64,000 nucleotides of DNA, taken from Streptosporangium album. Lineage in GTDB: Bacteria > Actinomycetota > Actinomycetes > Streptosporangiales > Streptosporangiaceae. The notes below the pieces were generated by a model that worked only from the letters and a program-made list of their open reading frames with translations, ran no database searches and was not told where the DNA came from. Each line of letters begins with the position of its first letter. The first letter of the stretch is position 1. Location: positions 2,604,001 to 2,668,000 of the forward strand of contig NZ_JACHJU010000001.1 in the NCBI RefSeq assembly GCF_014203795.1, read 5' to 3'. This document shows, in pieces, positions 1 through 9,525 of the stretch. A program made the translations under genes and the position numbers.

Positions 1-1
1 C

Positions 2-15
2 GGAGAGCGCTCTCC
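2..15. promoter_or_regulatory. LacI-family operator, copy 1
   Basis: Perfect 14-bp palindrome GGAGAGCGCTCTCC, 19 bp before the probable GTG start of the beta-glucosidase gene. The identical palindrome occurs before the lacI-type gene at 1903-1916. The CG-centred form resembles CebR-type boxes of Streptomyces (TGGGAGCGCTCCCA). Seen: the two identical palindromes. Inferred: binding by the adjacent regulator. Confidence 0.75.
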
Positions 16-34
16 AAGAGTGAAGGGAAACCGC

Positions 35-1929
35 GTGAGCATCGACGAGTTCGACCGTCTGGTGGAGAAGCTGGACCTGGAGGGGAAGGTACGGCTGCTC
101 ACCGGGGCGACCGTGTGGTCCACCCACGCCGAGCCGGACATCGGACTGCGGTCCATGATCACCTCCGATGGCCCGGTCGGCGTGCGCGGGGAGGGATGGG
201 ACGAGCGGAACCCCTCCCTGACCCTGCCCTCGGCGACCGCACTGGCCGCGACCTGGGACGAAGACCTGGTGGGGCTACTGGGCGGGCTGCTCGCCGCCGA
301 GGCGCGCCGTAAGGGCGTGCACGTCCTGCTCGCCCCGACGCTCAACCTGCACCGCTCACCGCTCGGCGGGCGCCACTTCGAGTGCTACTCCGAAGACCCC
401 CTGCTGACCGGCCGGATCGGCGCCGCCTGCGTCCGCGGCATCCAGGCGGGCGGTGTGGCGGCCACCGCCAAACACTACGTCGCCAACGACTCCGAGACCG
501 AGCGGCTCACCCTCGACGCCCACGTCGACGAGCAGACCCTGCGCGAGCTGTACCTGGCACCGTTCGAGGCCGCGGTGGAGGCGGGCGTCTGGGCCGTCAT
601 GTCGGCCTACAACGGGGTGAACGGGACCACGATGTCGGAGAGCCCTCTGCTCGCCGATCCACTCAAGGCGGCGTGGAGGTTCGACGGGGTGGTCGTGTCG
701 GACTGGGGAGGCGTCCGCTCCGCCGGTCCCGCGGCCCGCGCCGCGCAGGATCTCGCGATGCCGGGACCGTGTGGCCCATGGGGAGAGACGCTGGTCGCCG
801 CGGTGCGGGCGGGCGAGGTGCCGGAGGCCGCGATCGACGACAAGGTCCGGCGCCTGCTCCGGCTGGCCTCCCGGGTCGGCGCGCTGGACCTCGCCCCCGC
901 CGTCCTTCCGGAGCCCACCGGACCGGGAGATCACGGCCCCGCCCGCGCGCTGCTGCGCCGGGCCGTCGCCGCGAGCACCGTGCTCCTGCGCAACGAGGAC
1001 GCGCTGCTCCCCCTGGATCCCTCGCGCCTGCGCAGGGTCGCCGTGCTCGGGCCGAACGCCGCCGCCGTCCGGATCCAGGGCGGCGGCAGCGCGGGCGTGT
1101 ACCCCCTGTCCGTCGTGTCTCCCCTCGACGGCATCCGCGACGCGCTGTCCGGCATCGCGGAGGTGGTCCACTCACCCGGGGCGCACCTCGACGACCGGCC
1201 CACCCCGCTGGGCACGGACAACGCCCGCAACCCACTGACCGGTGAACCCGGCGTCCTGATCCGGTTGCTGGACGCCGCCGGCGCGGAGGTCCACGCCGAG
1301 CACCGGCTGACCGGCCGCATACTCGAACCGGCGCGGATCGACTCCGCCGCGCCGAGCCCGGTGGCCGGCTGCCCACCACCTGGGCCGGCAGGGCGCTCGT
1401 CTCCACCGTCCCGGAGGATGGGACGCTTACCTACGCCGAGGGCCTGGACATCGGTTACCGTGCCTGGCTGCGGCAGCCCACGCCGCCCGCGTACTGGTTC
1501 GGGCACGGACTCGGCTACACGTCCTGGTCCTACGAGAGCCTCTCCGTGCCCGAAGACGCCGCCCCCGGCGGCCCGTCCTCCGTCCGGGTACGGCTGCGCA
1601 ACACCGGCGAGCGCGCCGGGCGCGAAGTCGTCCAGGTCTACCTGTCCCGGCCGGAGACCGGCGTGGCCCGCCCCGCGCGCTGGCTGGCCGGCTACGCCCT
1701 GGCCGACGCGGGTCCCGGCGAGGTCCTCGACATCACGGTGGACATCCCGGCACGGGCCTTCCAGCACTGGTCGGCCGAGCATCACACCTGGCGGGCCGAG
1801 GAGGGCGCCTTCACGGTGCTCGCCGGACGCTCGGCCGCCGACCTGCCGTTGAGCGGCACGACCCTTCTCGGCACGCGGGCACCGGTTCAGCCCGGACTCG
1901 TCGGAGAGCGCTCTCCCATTATGCTATAA
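35..1929 (+). pseudogene. GH3 beta-glucosidase with large internal deletion and frameshift
   Basis: Glycoside hydrolase family 3 hydrolases beta-linked glucosides. The N-terminal TIM barrel is intact, with the nucleophile Asp in VVVSDWG at 701-703, and is followed by the start of a PA14-like insert. At about 1335-1355 the text jumps in another frame to AEPGGRLPTTWAGR, which belongs near the end of the family's second domain. A normal fibronectin-III-like C-terminus follows to the TAA at 1929. Roughly 170-220 residues, including most of PA14 and the alpha/beta sandwich, are missing and the two halves are out of frame. Start chosen at GTG 35 (AAGGGA upstream); GTG 20 is in frame. The last codons overlap the second operator. 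It is probably non-functional, although the barrel half alone could still be made. Confidence 0.85.
1903..1916. promoter_or_regulatory. LacI-family operator, copy 2
   Basis: Second perfect copy of GGAGAGCGCTCTCC. It lies inside the last codons of the GH3 gene. It covers the expected -35/spacer region of the lacI promoter, whose probable -10 is TATAAA at 1925-1930. Binding here would block lacI transcription, so autorepression is inferred. Confidence 0.75.
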
Positions 1930-1935
1930 AGACCT
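1925..1935 (+). promoter_or_regulatory. -10 box of a probably leaderless lacI transcript
   Basis: TATAAA at 1925-1930 lies 5 nt before the ATG at 1936 and there is no Shine-Dalgarno sequence. Transcription would begin at or next to the start codon, as is common for actinobacterial leaderless mRNAs. Confidence 0.5.
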
Positions 1936-2988
1936 ATGAACGAAGGCCTATCGCGAGTGTCGGGACCCCCCACCTTGGAGGACGTGGCGCGGGCGGCGGG
2001 AGTCTCGCGCGCCACGGTCTCCCGTGTGATCAACGGAATTCGCAACGTCGACCACTCCATCCAGGAGAGGGTCAGGCAGGCGATCGCCCTCACCGGCTAC
2101 GTTCCCAACCAGGCCGCGCGTTCACTGGTCACCCGGCGGGCGGGTGCGATCGCTCTGATCGTCTCCGGAGCCGGCGGAGGCGAGGAGGAGGACTCGTTCC
2201 CCCGTCAGGTCTTCGCCGATCCGTTCTTCGGGCGCGTGGTCGGCGGCGTCGTCGACTTCCTGCGCCCGCTGGGCATCTATCCGATCCTGATGTTCGCCGA
2301 CACCCTGGAGACCCGCGACCAGGCCATCGCCTACCTGCGCCAGGGCAACGCCGACGGGGCCATCCTGGTCTCCATCAGCGCCGAGGACACGTTGCCCAAG
2401 CTGCTCGCCGACGCCTCGCTTCCCGCCGTGCTCTTCGCCAGACCGGCCCGGCCGATCCCGATCAGCTACGTCGACGTGGCGCACCGGGCCGGGGGCAAGC
2501 TGGCCGCCGACCACCTCGTCGCCCGCGGCTGCCGCCGGCTGGCGACCATCTCCGGCCCGCTCGACGTACCTGCCAGCCAGGACCGCCTGGCGGGTTTCCA
2601 GGACGCGATGGCCGTCCACGGCCAGCCCTACATTCCCTGCGCCGAGGGCAACTTCACCTTTTCCAGCGGCGAGGTGGCGATGGAACGGCTGCTCGCCGAG
2701 CACCCCGACATCGACGGCGTCTTCGCGGCCAACGACCTGATGGCCCAGGGCGCCCTGCTGGTGCTGCGCCATCACGGGCGCCGCGTGCCCGACGACGTGG
2801 CCCTGGTGGGTTTCGACGACAGCAGCGCGGCGCTGGCCTGCCGCCCGCCGCTCACCACCGTCCGCCATCCCGTCGAGGACATGGCCGCCGAGATGGGGCG
2901 GCTGCTGCTGGCCCACATCGAGCAGCCGGACCATCCGGTGACCTCGCGGATCTTCGAGCCCACCCTGGTGATCAGGGAGTCGGCCTGA
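1936..2988 (+). CDS. LacI-family transcriptional regulator
   Basis: Sugar-responsive repressor of 350 aa, the usual family length. The N-terminal helix-turn-helix and hinge read TLEDVARAAGVSRATVSRVI at about residues 13-32. The rest is a periplasmic-binding-protein-like effector domain with the family signatures DGVFAANDLMAQGAL and VALVGFDDS. It lies directly downstream of the GH3 gene, and both genes carry the same palindrome. It therefore probably represses the glucosidase and itself and is relieved by a beta-glucoside or its product. The effector cannot be read from sequence. The 3' end overlaps an opposite-strand LtrA fossil by 17 nt. Confidence 0.93.
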   Translation: MNEGLSRVSGPPTLEDVARAAGVSRATVSRVINGIRNVDHSIQERVRQAIALTGYVPNQAARSLVTRRAGAIALIVSGAGGGEEEDSFPRQVFADPFFGRVVGGVVDFLRPLGIYPILMFADTLETRDQAIAYLRQGNADGAILVSISAEDTLPKLLADASLPAVLFARPARPIPISYVDVAHRAGGKLAADHLVARGCRRLATISGPLDVPASQDRLAGFQDAMAVHGQPYIPCAEGNFTFSSGEVAMERLLAEHPDIDGVFAANDLMAQGALLVLRHHGRRVPDDVALVGFDDSSAALACRPPLTTVRHPVEDMAAEMGRLLLAHIEQPDHPVTSRIFEPTLVIRESA

Positions 2989-3163
2989 CGGCCACCGGCG
3001 GCTCGCCGGTGCGGTCGAAGTAGACCCACCACATCGCCATGCTGCCGAGGAAGGCCACCGTGAACGCGGCGACCGTAGCCGCCGTCAGGTGGTCGTTCTC
3101 GGCCGGTGTCAGCCCGGTGACCAGCACCGACTCACCCAGTGCGATGATGTCGCCCGCCTGGTC
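2972..3163 (-). pseudogene. LtrA-family membrane protein, C-terminal fossil
   Basis: The minus strand reads 63 codons to a TGA at 2972-2974 that match the end of low-temperature-requirement protein A: IIALGESVLVTG, then TVAAFTVAFLGSMAMWWVYF, then a short polar tail. Intact LtrA proteins are near 400 aa with about 10-12 membrane segments. Here only the last portion remains, with no start or upstream body. It overlaps the end of the lacI gene. I call it a degraded remnant. Identification rests on recognising the ALGES and FLGS-MWW-YFD motifs. Confidence 0.65.
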
Positions 3164-3228
3164 GCCACGGCCGGGACGGGCCCGAACTGTCGCAGCCGCC
3201 GGTTAGTGTCTGCGATGAGGTGCCGCAC

Positions 3229-5448
3229 ATGATTTCCGGGGAGCGTACGGTGACCGTGCCCGCGAAGCCGTACCTGACGGATCTGGAAGCCTCCGTCGAG
3301 CAGCTGGTGTACGTCCGCGAGGACGAGTACACGGTCGCGCGCATGAGCGCCGACGGCCTGCCCGGGTTCGTCGCATCGGGCCGCACGCTGGCCGGGGTTC
3401 AGCCGGGCGAGACGTTGCGGCTGTCCGGCGAGTGGGACGAGCACCCGCGCCACGGCAGCCGCCTGGTGGTCAGGCAGTGCGAGCGGGTGATCCCCTCCAG
3501 TGTCCGCGCCATCACGCTGTACCTCGGTTCGGGCCTGATCCGCGGGATCGGGCCGCGGCTCGCCCATGCCATCGTCAGCCACTTCGGCCAGGAGACGCTC
3601 ACGGTCGTCGACACCGAGCCGGAGCGTCTGCGGGAGGTCGTCAACATCGGCGTCGCGCGGCAGGCGCAGATCGTCCAGGCGTGGGCGGAGCAGAAGGAGG
3701 TCGCCGCGCTGATGGTCGTCCTGCAGGGCTTCGGGATCAGCCCGCTGCTCGCGGCCAAGATCTACCAGGTGTACGGCGACGACTCGCGCGGCGTCCTCGT
3801 CTCCGCCCCCTACCGGCTGATCGGCCAGGTCAGGGGGATCGCCTTCCACACCGCCGACCGGATCGCGCTGCGGTCGGGGGTGCCGGAGAACAGCCCGCAG
3901 CGGATCCAGGCGGCGGTCCTGGACAGGCTGGAGGCGGCGGCCGCCCGCGACGGGCACTGCTTCCTGCCCATGCCCGCCCTCGTCGCCGCGACGGCGAGCC
4001 TGGTCGAGCAGGAGGAGAACCTGATCCACCGGGCGGTCGACACGCTGGTCGCCGAGCGCCGGGTGGTCGTCGAGTCGTCACCGGCGGGGCCCGGCCAGGT
4101 GGTGTACGCCAAGGAGCAGCACGGCCGCGAGATCGCACTGGCGGCGCACCTGGCCAGGCTCGCCCGCGCCCGCTCGACACTGCCGCTGCGGGTGTTCGCC
4201 GAGGACGAGGGGCTGCACGAGGACCAGCGGGTGGCCGTGAACCTGGCGCTGACCAGCACCGTCTCCGTCCTGACCGGCGGTCCCGGCTGCGGCAAGAGCC
4301 ACACGGTGAGGGTGATCGCGGCGACCGTGCGGGCGATGGGCGGCACGGTGACCCTCACCGCGCCGACGGGCAAGGCGGCCAAGCGCCTGTCGGAGCTCAC
4401 CGGGCTGCCCGCGATGACCGTGCACCGGCTGCTGACGCGGCAGCCGGAGCCGGAGGAGGGCACCCTGTTCCAGCAGTCCCCCGCGCAGGCGGACCTGGTC
4501 GTGGTGGACGAGGCGTCGATGCTGGACCTGCAGCTGGCCACCCGGCTGACGGCCGCGATCCCGGCGGGCAGCCATCTGCTGCTGGTCGGCGACAGCGACC
4601 AGCTCTCCAGCATCGGGCCCGGCAGCGTGCTGGCCGACCTGCTCCGTGTGCAGGAGATCCCGCGCATCCGGCTGACCCACATCTTCCGGCAGGCGCAGGA
4701 CAGCGGGATCGTCCGGGCCGCCCACCGGATCCGGGCGGGTGAGCTGCCGGCGCTGCCCGGCCGGGGCGGTTTCTGGTTCGAGGAGCTCGACGATCCCGGC
4801 CAGGTGGCCGAGCGGGTGGTCCACCTGGCGACGGAGGCGATCCCCCGCAAGCAGAACATCGGCGCGGACCAGGTCCAGGTGCTGTGCCCGATGCGCAGAG
4901 GCACGACCGGAGCCGTGGAGCTCGGCCGCAGGCTGCAGGAACGGCTGAACCCGGCGCGCCAGGACGCGGCCGAGCACTGGTCGGGCCCGTCGGTCTTCAG
5001 AGTGGGCGACCGCGTCATGCCGATCCGCAACAACTACGACAAGGGCGTGTTCAACGGGGAGATCGCCACGGTGACGGCGGTGAACCCGCAGGAGCGGCTG
5101 GTCGAGATCCGCACCGACGACGGGGAGAGTGTGGCGTATTCCTTCGGCGAACTGGACGAGCTGACCCACGCCTACGCGATCAGCGTGCACCGCTCCCAGG
5201 GCAGCGAGTATCCGTTCGTGGTGGCGCCGATCGTGGCCGAGGCCGGAGGCGTGATGCTACGCCGCAGGCTGCTGTACACGCTGGTCACCAGGGCGAAGGC
5301 GTGGGTGGTCCTCGTCGGCCAGCGCGAGGCGCTGGAGCTCGCGGTGCACCGGCTCGGCCACCGCAGGAACACCGGCCTGGCCCTCCGGCTCACCCTGTGC
5401 CTGGCGGCCGAGCCGGAGGAACGTCCAGGGGCCTTGACCGCACCGTAG
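3229..5448 (+). CDS. RecD2-like ATP-dependent DNA helicase
   Basis: Superfamily 1B 5'-3' helicase of the RecD2/TraA group, about 739 aa, normal for the family. The N-terminal third has the OB-like and helix-hairpin-helix part. Walker A GGPGCGKSHT lies at about residue 350, followed by TAPTGKAAKRL, Walker B VVDEASM near 425, motif III LLVGDSDQLSSIGPG, motif V AISVHRSQGSEYP and motif VI YTLVTRAKAW near 683. No recB or recC is nearby, which fits a stand-alone RecD2 with a role in replication-fork or recombination repair. Start chosen at ATG 3229 (GAGG upstream). GTG 3220 and GTG 3250 (GGGGAG upstream) are alternatives. Confidence 0.92.
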   Translation: MISGERTVTVPAKPYLTDLEASVEQLVYVREDEYTVARMSADGLPGFVASGRTLAGVQPGETLRLSGEWDEHPRHGSRLVVRQCERVIPSSVRAITLYLGSGLIRGIGPRLAHAIVSHFGQETLTVVDTEPERLREVVNIGVARQAQIVQAWAEQKEVAALMVVLQGFGISPLLAAKIYQVYGDDSRGVLVSAPYRLIGQVRGIAFHTADRIALRSGVPENSPQRIQAAVLDRLEAAAARDGHCFLPMPALVAATASLVEQEENLIHRAVDTLVAERRVVVESSPAGPGQVVYAKEQHGREIALAAHLARLARARSTLPLRVFAEDEGLHEDQRVAVNLALTSTVSVLTGGPGCGKSHTVRVIAATVRAMGGTVTLTAPTGKAAKRLSELTGLPAMTVHRLLTRQPEPEEGTLFQQSPAQADLVVVDEASMLDLQLATRLTAAIPAGSHLLLVGDSDQLSSIGPGSVLADLLRVQEIPRIRLTHIFRQAQDSGIVRAAHRIRAGELPALPGRGGFWFEELDDPGQVAERVVHLATEAIPRKQNIGADQVQVLCPMRRGTTGAVELGRRLQERLNPARQDAAEHWSGPSVFRVGDRVMPIRNNYDKGVFNGEIATVTAVNPQERLVEIRTDDGESVAYSFGELDELTHAYAISVHRSQGSEYPFVVAPIVAEAGGVMLRRRLLYTLVTRAKAWVVLVGQREALELAVHRLGHRRNTGLALRLTLCLAAEPEERPGALTAP

Positions 5449-5531
5449 ACGCCGCCTCCGCTTCCAGTTGCGACAGCAGCGTGTGGCTCTGTTCCTCGCC
5501 ACGCGCTCGGTGACCGGTTCCCTCACTCGCC

Positions 5532-6235
5532 GTGGAACAGCCCGTCCTGGCCGTGGTGGAGGCCGGGGACGCCGACGACGTCGCCGCACTGGCCGGCTAC
5601 GCCCGTCTGGCGGGGCTGACCGTGTCCGCCCAGCCGAGCGGCCACGGCGCGACCGGTGATGTGGACGGCGTGATCCTGCTGCGTACCGGGCGGCTCGACG
5701 GCGTGGACATCCGGCCCGGGCAGCGGTCCGTCCGCGTCGGCGCGGGAGTGAAGTGGGACCGGGAGCTGACCGCCGCGAGCCCGCACGGACTGACCGGGCT
5801 GGCCGGCAGCTCGCCGGTGCCCAGCGTGATCGGCTACACCCTGGGCGGTGGGCTGAGCTGGTTCGGCCGCCGTCACGGCTTCGCCGCCGACAGCGTCCGC
5901 GCCCTCGACGTCGTCGACGCCGGGGGGGCAGGGCCCGGGTCACCGCCGACTCCGACCCCGACCTGTTCTGGGCGCTGCGTGGCGGTGGCGGCGACTTCAC
6001 CCTGGTGACCGCCGTCGAGTTCGACCTGCACCCCGCGCCCCACCTGTACGGCGGGCGCATGATGTGGCCAGCCGAACGGGCCCCTGAGGTGCTGGCCGCG
6101 TTCCGGGAGATCACCGCCGAAGCCCCCGAGGAACTCACCCTCTGGGAGGTGGTCGCCCCCGCCGAGGTCCTGAACCGGGTCACCGGCTACCGGGCGGCCT
6201 CGACCTCCTGGGTGGACACCGTTCCCAGCCCCTGA
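5532..6235 (+). pseudogene. FAD-linked oxidoreductase (BBE type), truncated and frameshifted
   Basis: Reads as the FAD-binding PCMH half of a berberine-bridge-enzyme-like oxidase: VLAVVEAGDADDVAAL, SVRVGAG, LGGGLSWFGRRHGFAADSV. At the G7 run near 5920-5926 the frame shifts. It continues as RVTADSDPDLFWALRGGGG and VTAVEFDLHP, and stops at 6235. About 60 N-terminal residues, including the usual flavin-attachment region, are absent. The C-terminal half (substrate and BBE domains; whole family about 450 aa) is missing too. A one-base loss or two-base gain in the G run explains the shift. It is a decayed gene with no partner nearby. Confidence 0.8.
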
Positions 6236-6246
6236 TCCCCTTGGGC

Positions 6247-6285
6247 GCCGTACGGCCCGCACCTTCCCGGTGCGGGCCGTACGGC
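6247..6285. terminator. Strong bidirectional hairpin
   Basis: Perfect 17-bp stem with a 5-nt loop: 6247-6263 pairs with 6269-6285. There is no U tract, as is common in high-GC actinomycetes. It sits between the plus-strand oxidoreductase fossil and the 3' end of the minus-strand methyltransferase, so it can serve both. Confidence 0.8.
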
Positions 6286-6324
6286 ATGGGCTCCCACCGG
6301 TTCACGGCCACCGCAGGAGAGGTG

Positions 6325-7137
6325 TCAGCCCGCTCCGGGCCTGCGGGCGAGGACCGAGTGGACGGCGAACGAGGCGGCTCTGAACACCGGGTCCGCCATG
6401 ACCGCCCGGACATCCGCGAGTTGGGGCCGGGTCATGCCCGCCCGCAGGAAGTGCTCCTCCAGATGGAGGCTGTTGCTGGTGAGCAGGCCGATCCCGGCCG
6501 ATCCCGGACCCCACACCTCGATCCGGCACGCCGGGTCGATGTCGACCAGGCCCGCCTCGCTCATCGCCTGGGCGACGGAGCCACCCCAGGTCGGGTCGCT
6601 GCCGGCGGAGCCCAGCACCCGGGCCATGGCCGCGGTATAGGTCTCGTACAGCTCACGCCCCCGCCGGTCGGGGGTGACCAGCGGCGACCAGTTGCTGATG
6701 TCGACCTCGTCGATCTGGAGCCAGCCCCCCGGCCGCAGCGCGGCGTGCAGACGCTCCAGCACCCGCTGCCGCTCTGGCAGATGGCTCAGCACGAGTCGCG
6801 CGTGGATCAGGTCGAACGTGCCCGAAGGCAACGGGTCGTTCACGATGTCGTGCCTGGCCACGGTGAGTCCGGGCCGGATGGGAATGAGGCCGGGTTTGAT
6901 GTCGGTGGCCAGCACGCGACCGGTCGGCGCCACCCGCTCGGCCAGCCACAGGGCCACGCTGCCGCCCCCGGCTCCGACCTCCAGGCAGTTCCAGCCGTCG
7001 GTGACGCCGGTCTGCCCGAGCCGTTCGGACGTCAGCGGATCGAGGAGTTCGGCCAGGTAGCGGTGCTGGTCCGTGGAGTGGGACCCGTCGTTGTCGAAGA
7101 CATACTCGGACGTGATCGTGGAGTTCTGCCCGGTCAC
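6325..7137 (-). CDS. Class I SAM-dependent methyltransferase
   Basis: About 270 aa. The SAM-binding motif I is LEVGAGGGSVALWLAERV, followed by an acidic residue in VLATDIKP (motif II) and LIHARLVLSHLPER/LRPGGWLQIDEVD (motifs IV-V), typical of UbiE/small-molecule methyltransferases. The substrate cannot be told. Start taken at GTG 7137, which has AAGGAAG 5 nt upstream; an in-frame ATG at 7176 lacks such a site. It is divergent from the pyruvate oxidase gene across about 280 bp. The neighbours give no pathway clue. Confidence 0.85.
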   Translation of the reverse strand: MTGQNSTITSEYVFDNDGSHSTDQHRYLAELLDPLTSERLGQTGVTDGWNCLEVGAGGGSVALWLAERVAPTGRVLATDIKPGLIPIRPGLTVARHDIVNDPLPSGTFDLIHARLVLSHLPERQRVLERLHAALRPGGWLQIDEVDISNWSPLVTPDRRGRELYETYTAAMARVLGSAGSDPTWGGSVAQAMSEAGLVDIDPACRIEVWGPGSAGIGLLTSNSLHLEEHFLRAGMTRPQLADVRAVMADPVFRAASFAVHSVLARRPGAG

Positions 7138-7415
7138 GCACTTCCTTCCAGAGGGAAACGTACGACTCGCCCTCAAACGATAGATGGCTACTCTCCGGAA
7201 TCATGTGACTTCTTTTCCGTGACCTGGAACTCCCATTGAGCGGGATCGGATACCCGGAGCCGGGCACGGCGATCGGGCGGGGCGGGGCCATTCCCGATGC
7301 CGCGGTGACGGCGGCCGGAAAACGGATCGGCCGCTCTCGAAGGAGTGAGCCGGTGAAATCGGGTGAGGTACCTCATGACGTGGAACGAGGCCGCAGCGTG
7401 AAACGAGGGGGAACG

Positions 7416-9149
7416 ATGGGCACCGTCGCCGAACAGTTCATCGAGGTGCTGCGCCAGGCCGGGGTGGAGCGGGTCTACGGGGTGGTGGGCGACAGCCTGA
7501 ACCCGGTCGTGGACGCCATCCGCACGACCAGGGGCATCGAGTGGGTGCACGTGCACAACGAGGAGGCCGGGGCGTTCGCCGCCGCGGCCGAGGCACAGGT
7601 CACGGGCCGGCTGGCGGTCTGCGCGGGAAGCTGCGGCCCCGGCAACACCCACCTGGTCCAGGGGCTCTACGACGCCCACCGCAGCGGTGCCCCGGTGCTC
7701 GCGCTGGCCTCGCACATCCCCAGCGCGCAGATCGGCACGGGGTTCTTCCAGGAGACCCACCCCGAGCGCCTGTTCGTGGAGTGCAGCGGCTACTGCGAGA
7801 TGATCAGTACGGCCGAGCAGATGCCCCGGGTGCTGCGCACCGCCGTCCAGCACGCGCTCGGCCACAGCGGTGTCGCGGTCGTTGTGCTCCCCGGCGACGT
7901 GGCGGGCATGCCGGCCAAGCACGACACGGGCACCCACGGATTCCTCACCCGGCAGGGCACGGTCCGGCCCCCCGCCGACCAGGTGACGGAGCTGGCCACG
8001 GCGCTGAACGGCGCGGAGAAGGTCATGCTGTTCTGTGGCGCCGGTGCCCGCGGAGCACACGCGGAGATCATGTCACTGGCCGCGCGCACGCTGGCGCCGG
8101 TAGGACACGCGCTGCGCGGCAAGGAATGGATCCAGTACGACAACCCGTACGACGTGGGAATGAGCGGACTGCTCGGATACGGCGCGTGCTACGACGCCAT
8201 GCGCGAGGCCGACCTGGCGGTGCTCGTCGGCACCGACTTCCCCTACGACGACTTCCTGCCGGGCAGGCGCACCGTCCAGATCGACCACGATCCCGCGCGG
8301 CTGGGCCGCAGGACCCCCCTGGAGCTGGCCGTACACGGCGACGTCCGCGAGACGCTGCTCGCGGTGCTGCCCGAGGTCACGCAGAAGAAGGACCGGCGCT
8401 ATCTCGACAAGATGCTGTCCAAGCACGTGAAGGCGCTGGACGGCGTCGTGAACGCCTACACCCGCAACATCGAGCACCACACGCCGATCCACCCGGAGTA
8501 CGTGGCGAACCTCGTGGACGAGGTCGCCGCCGACGACGCGGTGTTCACCGTGGACACCGGCATGTGCAACGTCTGGGCGGCGCGCTACCTCACGCCCAAC
8601 GGCAGGCGCCGGGTCATCGGCTCCTTCAGGCACGGGAGCATGGCCAACGCCCTCCCGCACGCCATCGGCGCGCAGTTCGCCGATCCAGGGCGGCAGGTCG
8701 TGTCGTTCTCCGGCGACGGCGGCCTGGGCATGCTCCTCGGCGAGCTCCTCACCGTCCGGATGCACGGCCTCCCCGTCAAGATCGTGGTTTTCAACAACTC
8801 AGCGCTCGGCATGGTGAAGCTGGAGATGCTGGTCGACGGGCTCCCCGACTTCGGCACCGACCTGGCCCCCGTCGACTACGCGGCGATCGCCGCCGCGATC
8901 GGGCTGGGTTCGGTCCGGGTCGAGAAGCCCTCTGACGTCCGCGAGGCGCTGACCACGGCCTTCGCGGCGCCCGGCCCTTACCTGGTGGATGTGGTCACCG
9001 ACTCCGACGTGCTCTCCATGCCGCCGCGCATCACCGTGAGACAGGTCAAGGGATTCGCCCTGGGAGCGGGCAGGACGGTGCTGACCGGCGGGGTGGGACG
9101 CATGATCGACATGGCCCGGGCGAACCTGCGGAACATCCCGCGTCCCTGA
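7416..9149 (+). CDS. poxB: Pyruvate dehydrogenase/oxidase, PoxB type (ThDP, FAD)
   Basis: 577-aa ThDP- and FAD-dependent enzyme that oxidatively decarboxylates pyruvate to acetate and CO2 and passes electrons to quinone at the membrane. The N-terminal ThDP Pyr domain has the catalytic Glu in VHVHNEEAGAFAAAAEAQ. The central FAD/transhydrogenase-like domain spans roughly residues 190-340. The C-terminal PP domain has GDGGLGM followed by VFNNSALGMVKLE, the GDG...NN metal/ThDP motif. Length equals E. coli PoxB (572). ATG 7416 is chosen because GAGGGGG precedes it; an upstream in-frame start at 7236 has no support. Acetolactate synthase is less likely because the sequence has the PoxB-like C-terminus. 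Confidence 0.88.
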   Translation: MGTVAEQFIEVLRQAGVERVYGVVGDSLNPVVDAIRTTRGIEWVHVHNEEAGAFAAAAEAQVTGRLAVCAGSCGPGNTHLVQGLYDAHRSGAPVLALASHIPSAQIGTGFFQETHPERLFVECSGYCEMISTAEQMPRVLRTAVQHALGHSGVAVVVLPGDVAGMPAKHDTGTHGFLTRQGTVRPPADQVTELATALNGAEKVMLFCGAGARGAHAEIMSLAARTLAPVGHALRGKEWIQYDNPYDVGMSGLLGYGACYDAMREADLAVLVGTDFPYDDFLPGRRTVQIDHDPARLGRRTPLELAVHGDVRETLLAVLPEVTQKKDRRYLDKMLSKHVKALDGVVNAYTRNIEHHTPIHPEYVANLVDEVAADDAVFTVDTGMCNVWAARYLTPNGRRRVIGSFRHGSMANALPHAIGAQFADPGRQVVSFSGDGGLGMLLGELLTVRMHGLPVKIVVFNNSALGMVKLEMLVDGLPDFGTDLAPVDYAAIAAAIGLGSVRVEKPSDVREALTTAFAAPGPYLVDVVTDSDVLSMPPRITVRQVKGFALGAGRTVLTGGVGRMIDMARANLRNIPRP

Positions 9150-9202
9150 ACTCCCCGGGTACGGGCCGGCCGGGGTCGGCGGGCTTCGCGCCGGACTGTC
9201 GG

Positions 9203-9319
9203 TGTCTCCGTGCACAATTGGGGGAGCTGCCGGAGACCGAGGTGCTGCTCGACTGGATCGAGGAGAGTTATCGGGCCGTCGCCCCCAAGAAGCTCGTCGC
9301 CGAACTCGACGCCTCCTAA
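9203..9319 (+). pseudogene. MmcQ/YjbR-family C-terminal fossil
   Basis: A frame ending at TAA 9317-9319 reads ELPETEVLLDWIEESYRAVAPKKLVAEL. This is the characteristic C-terminus of YjbR/MmcQ (CyaY-fold) proteins of about 120 aa. No matching N-terminal part precedes it, since the pyruvate oxidase ends 54 nt earlier. I interpret it as the tail of a deleted gene. It is short, but the EESYRAVAPKKL pattern is distinctive. Confidence 0.55.
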
Positions 9320-9525
9320 TAGGGCGGTGACCGGCGCCATTCGGCTGGTACGGCATCCATTGGGCGGGATGGGCGCCGTTTCGGCGTGGCTCCGCAGGGC
9401 AACAGTCGACGACTGCGAGTATCTATAGCGTCACACCGGGTCGCTCTGCGGCAGGCGGGGCTCATAATCCGGCCAGCGGGTTGGTCGCGGCCAGAGAGCC
9501 GCGTTCCAGGAGGAACGGTATCCCT

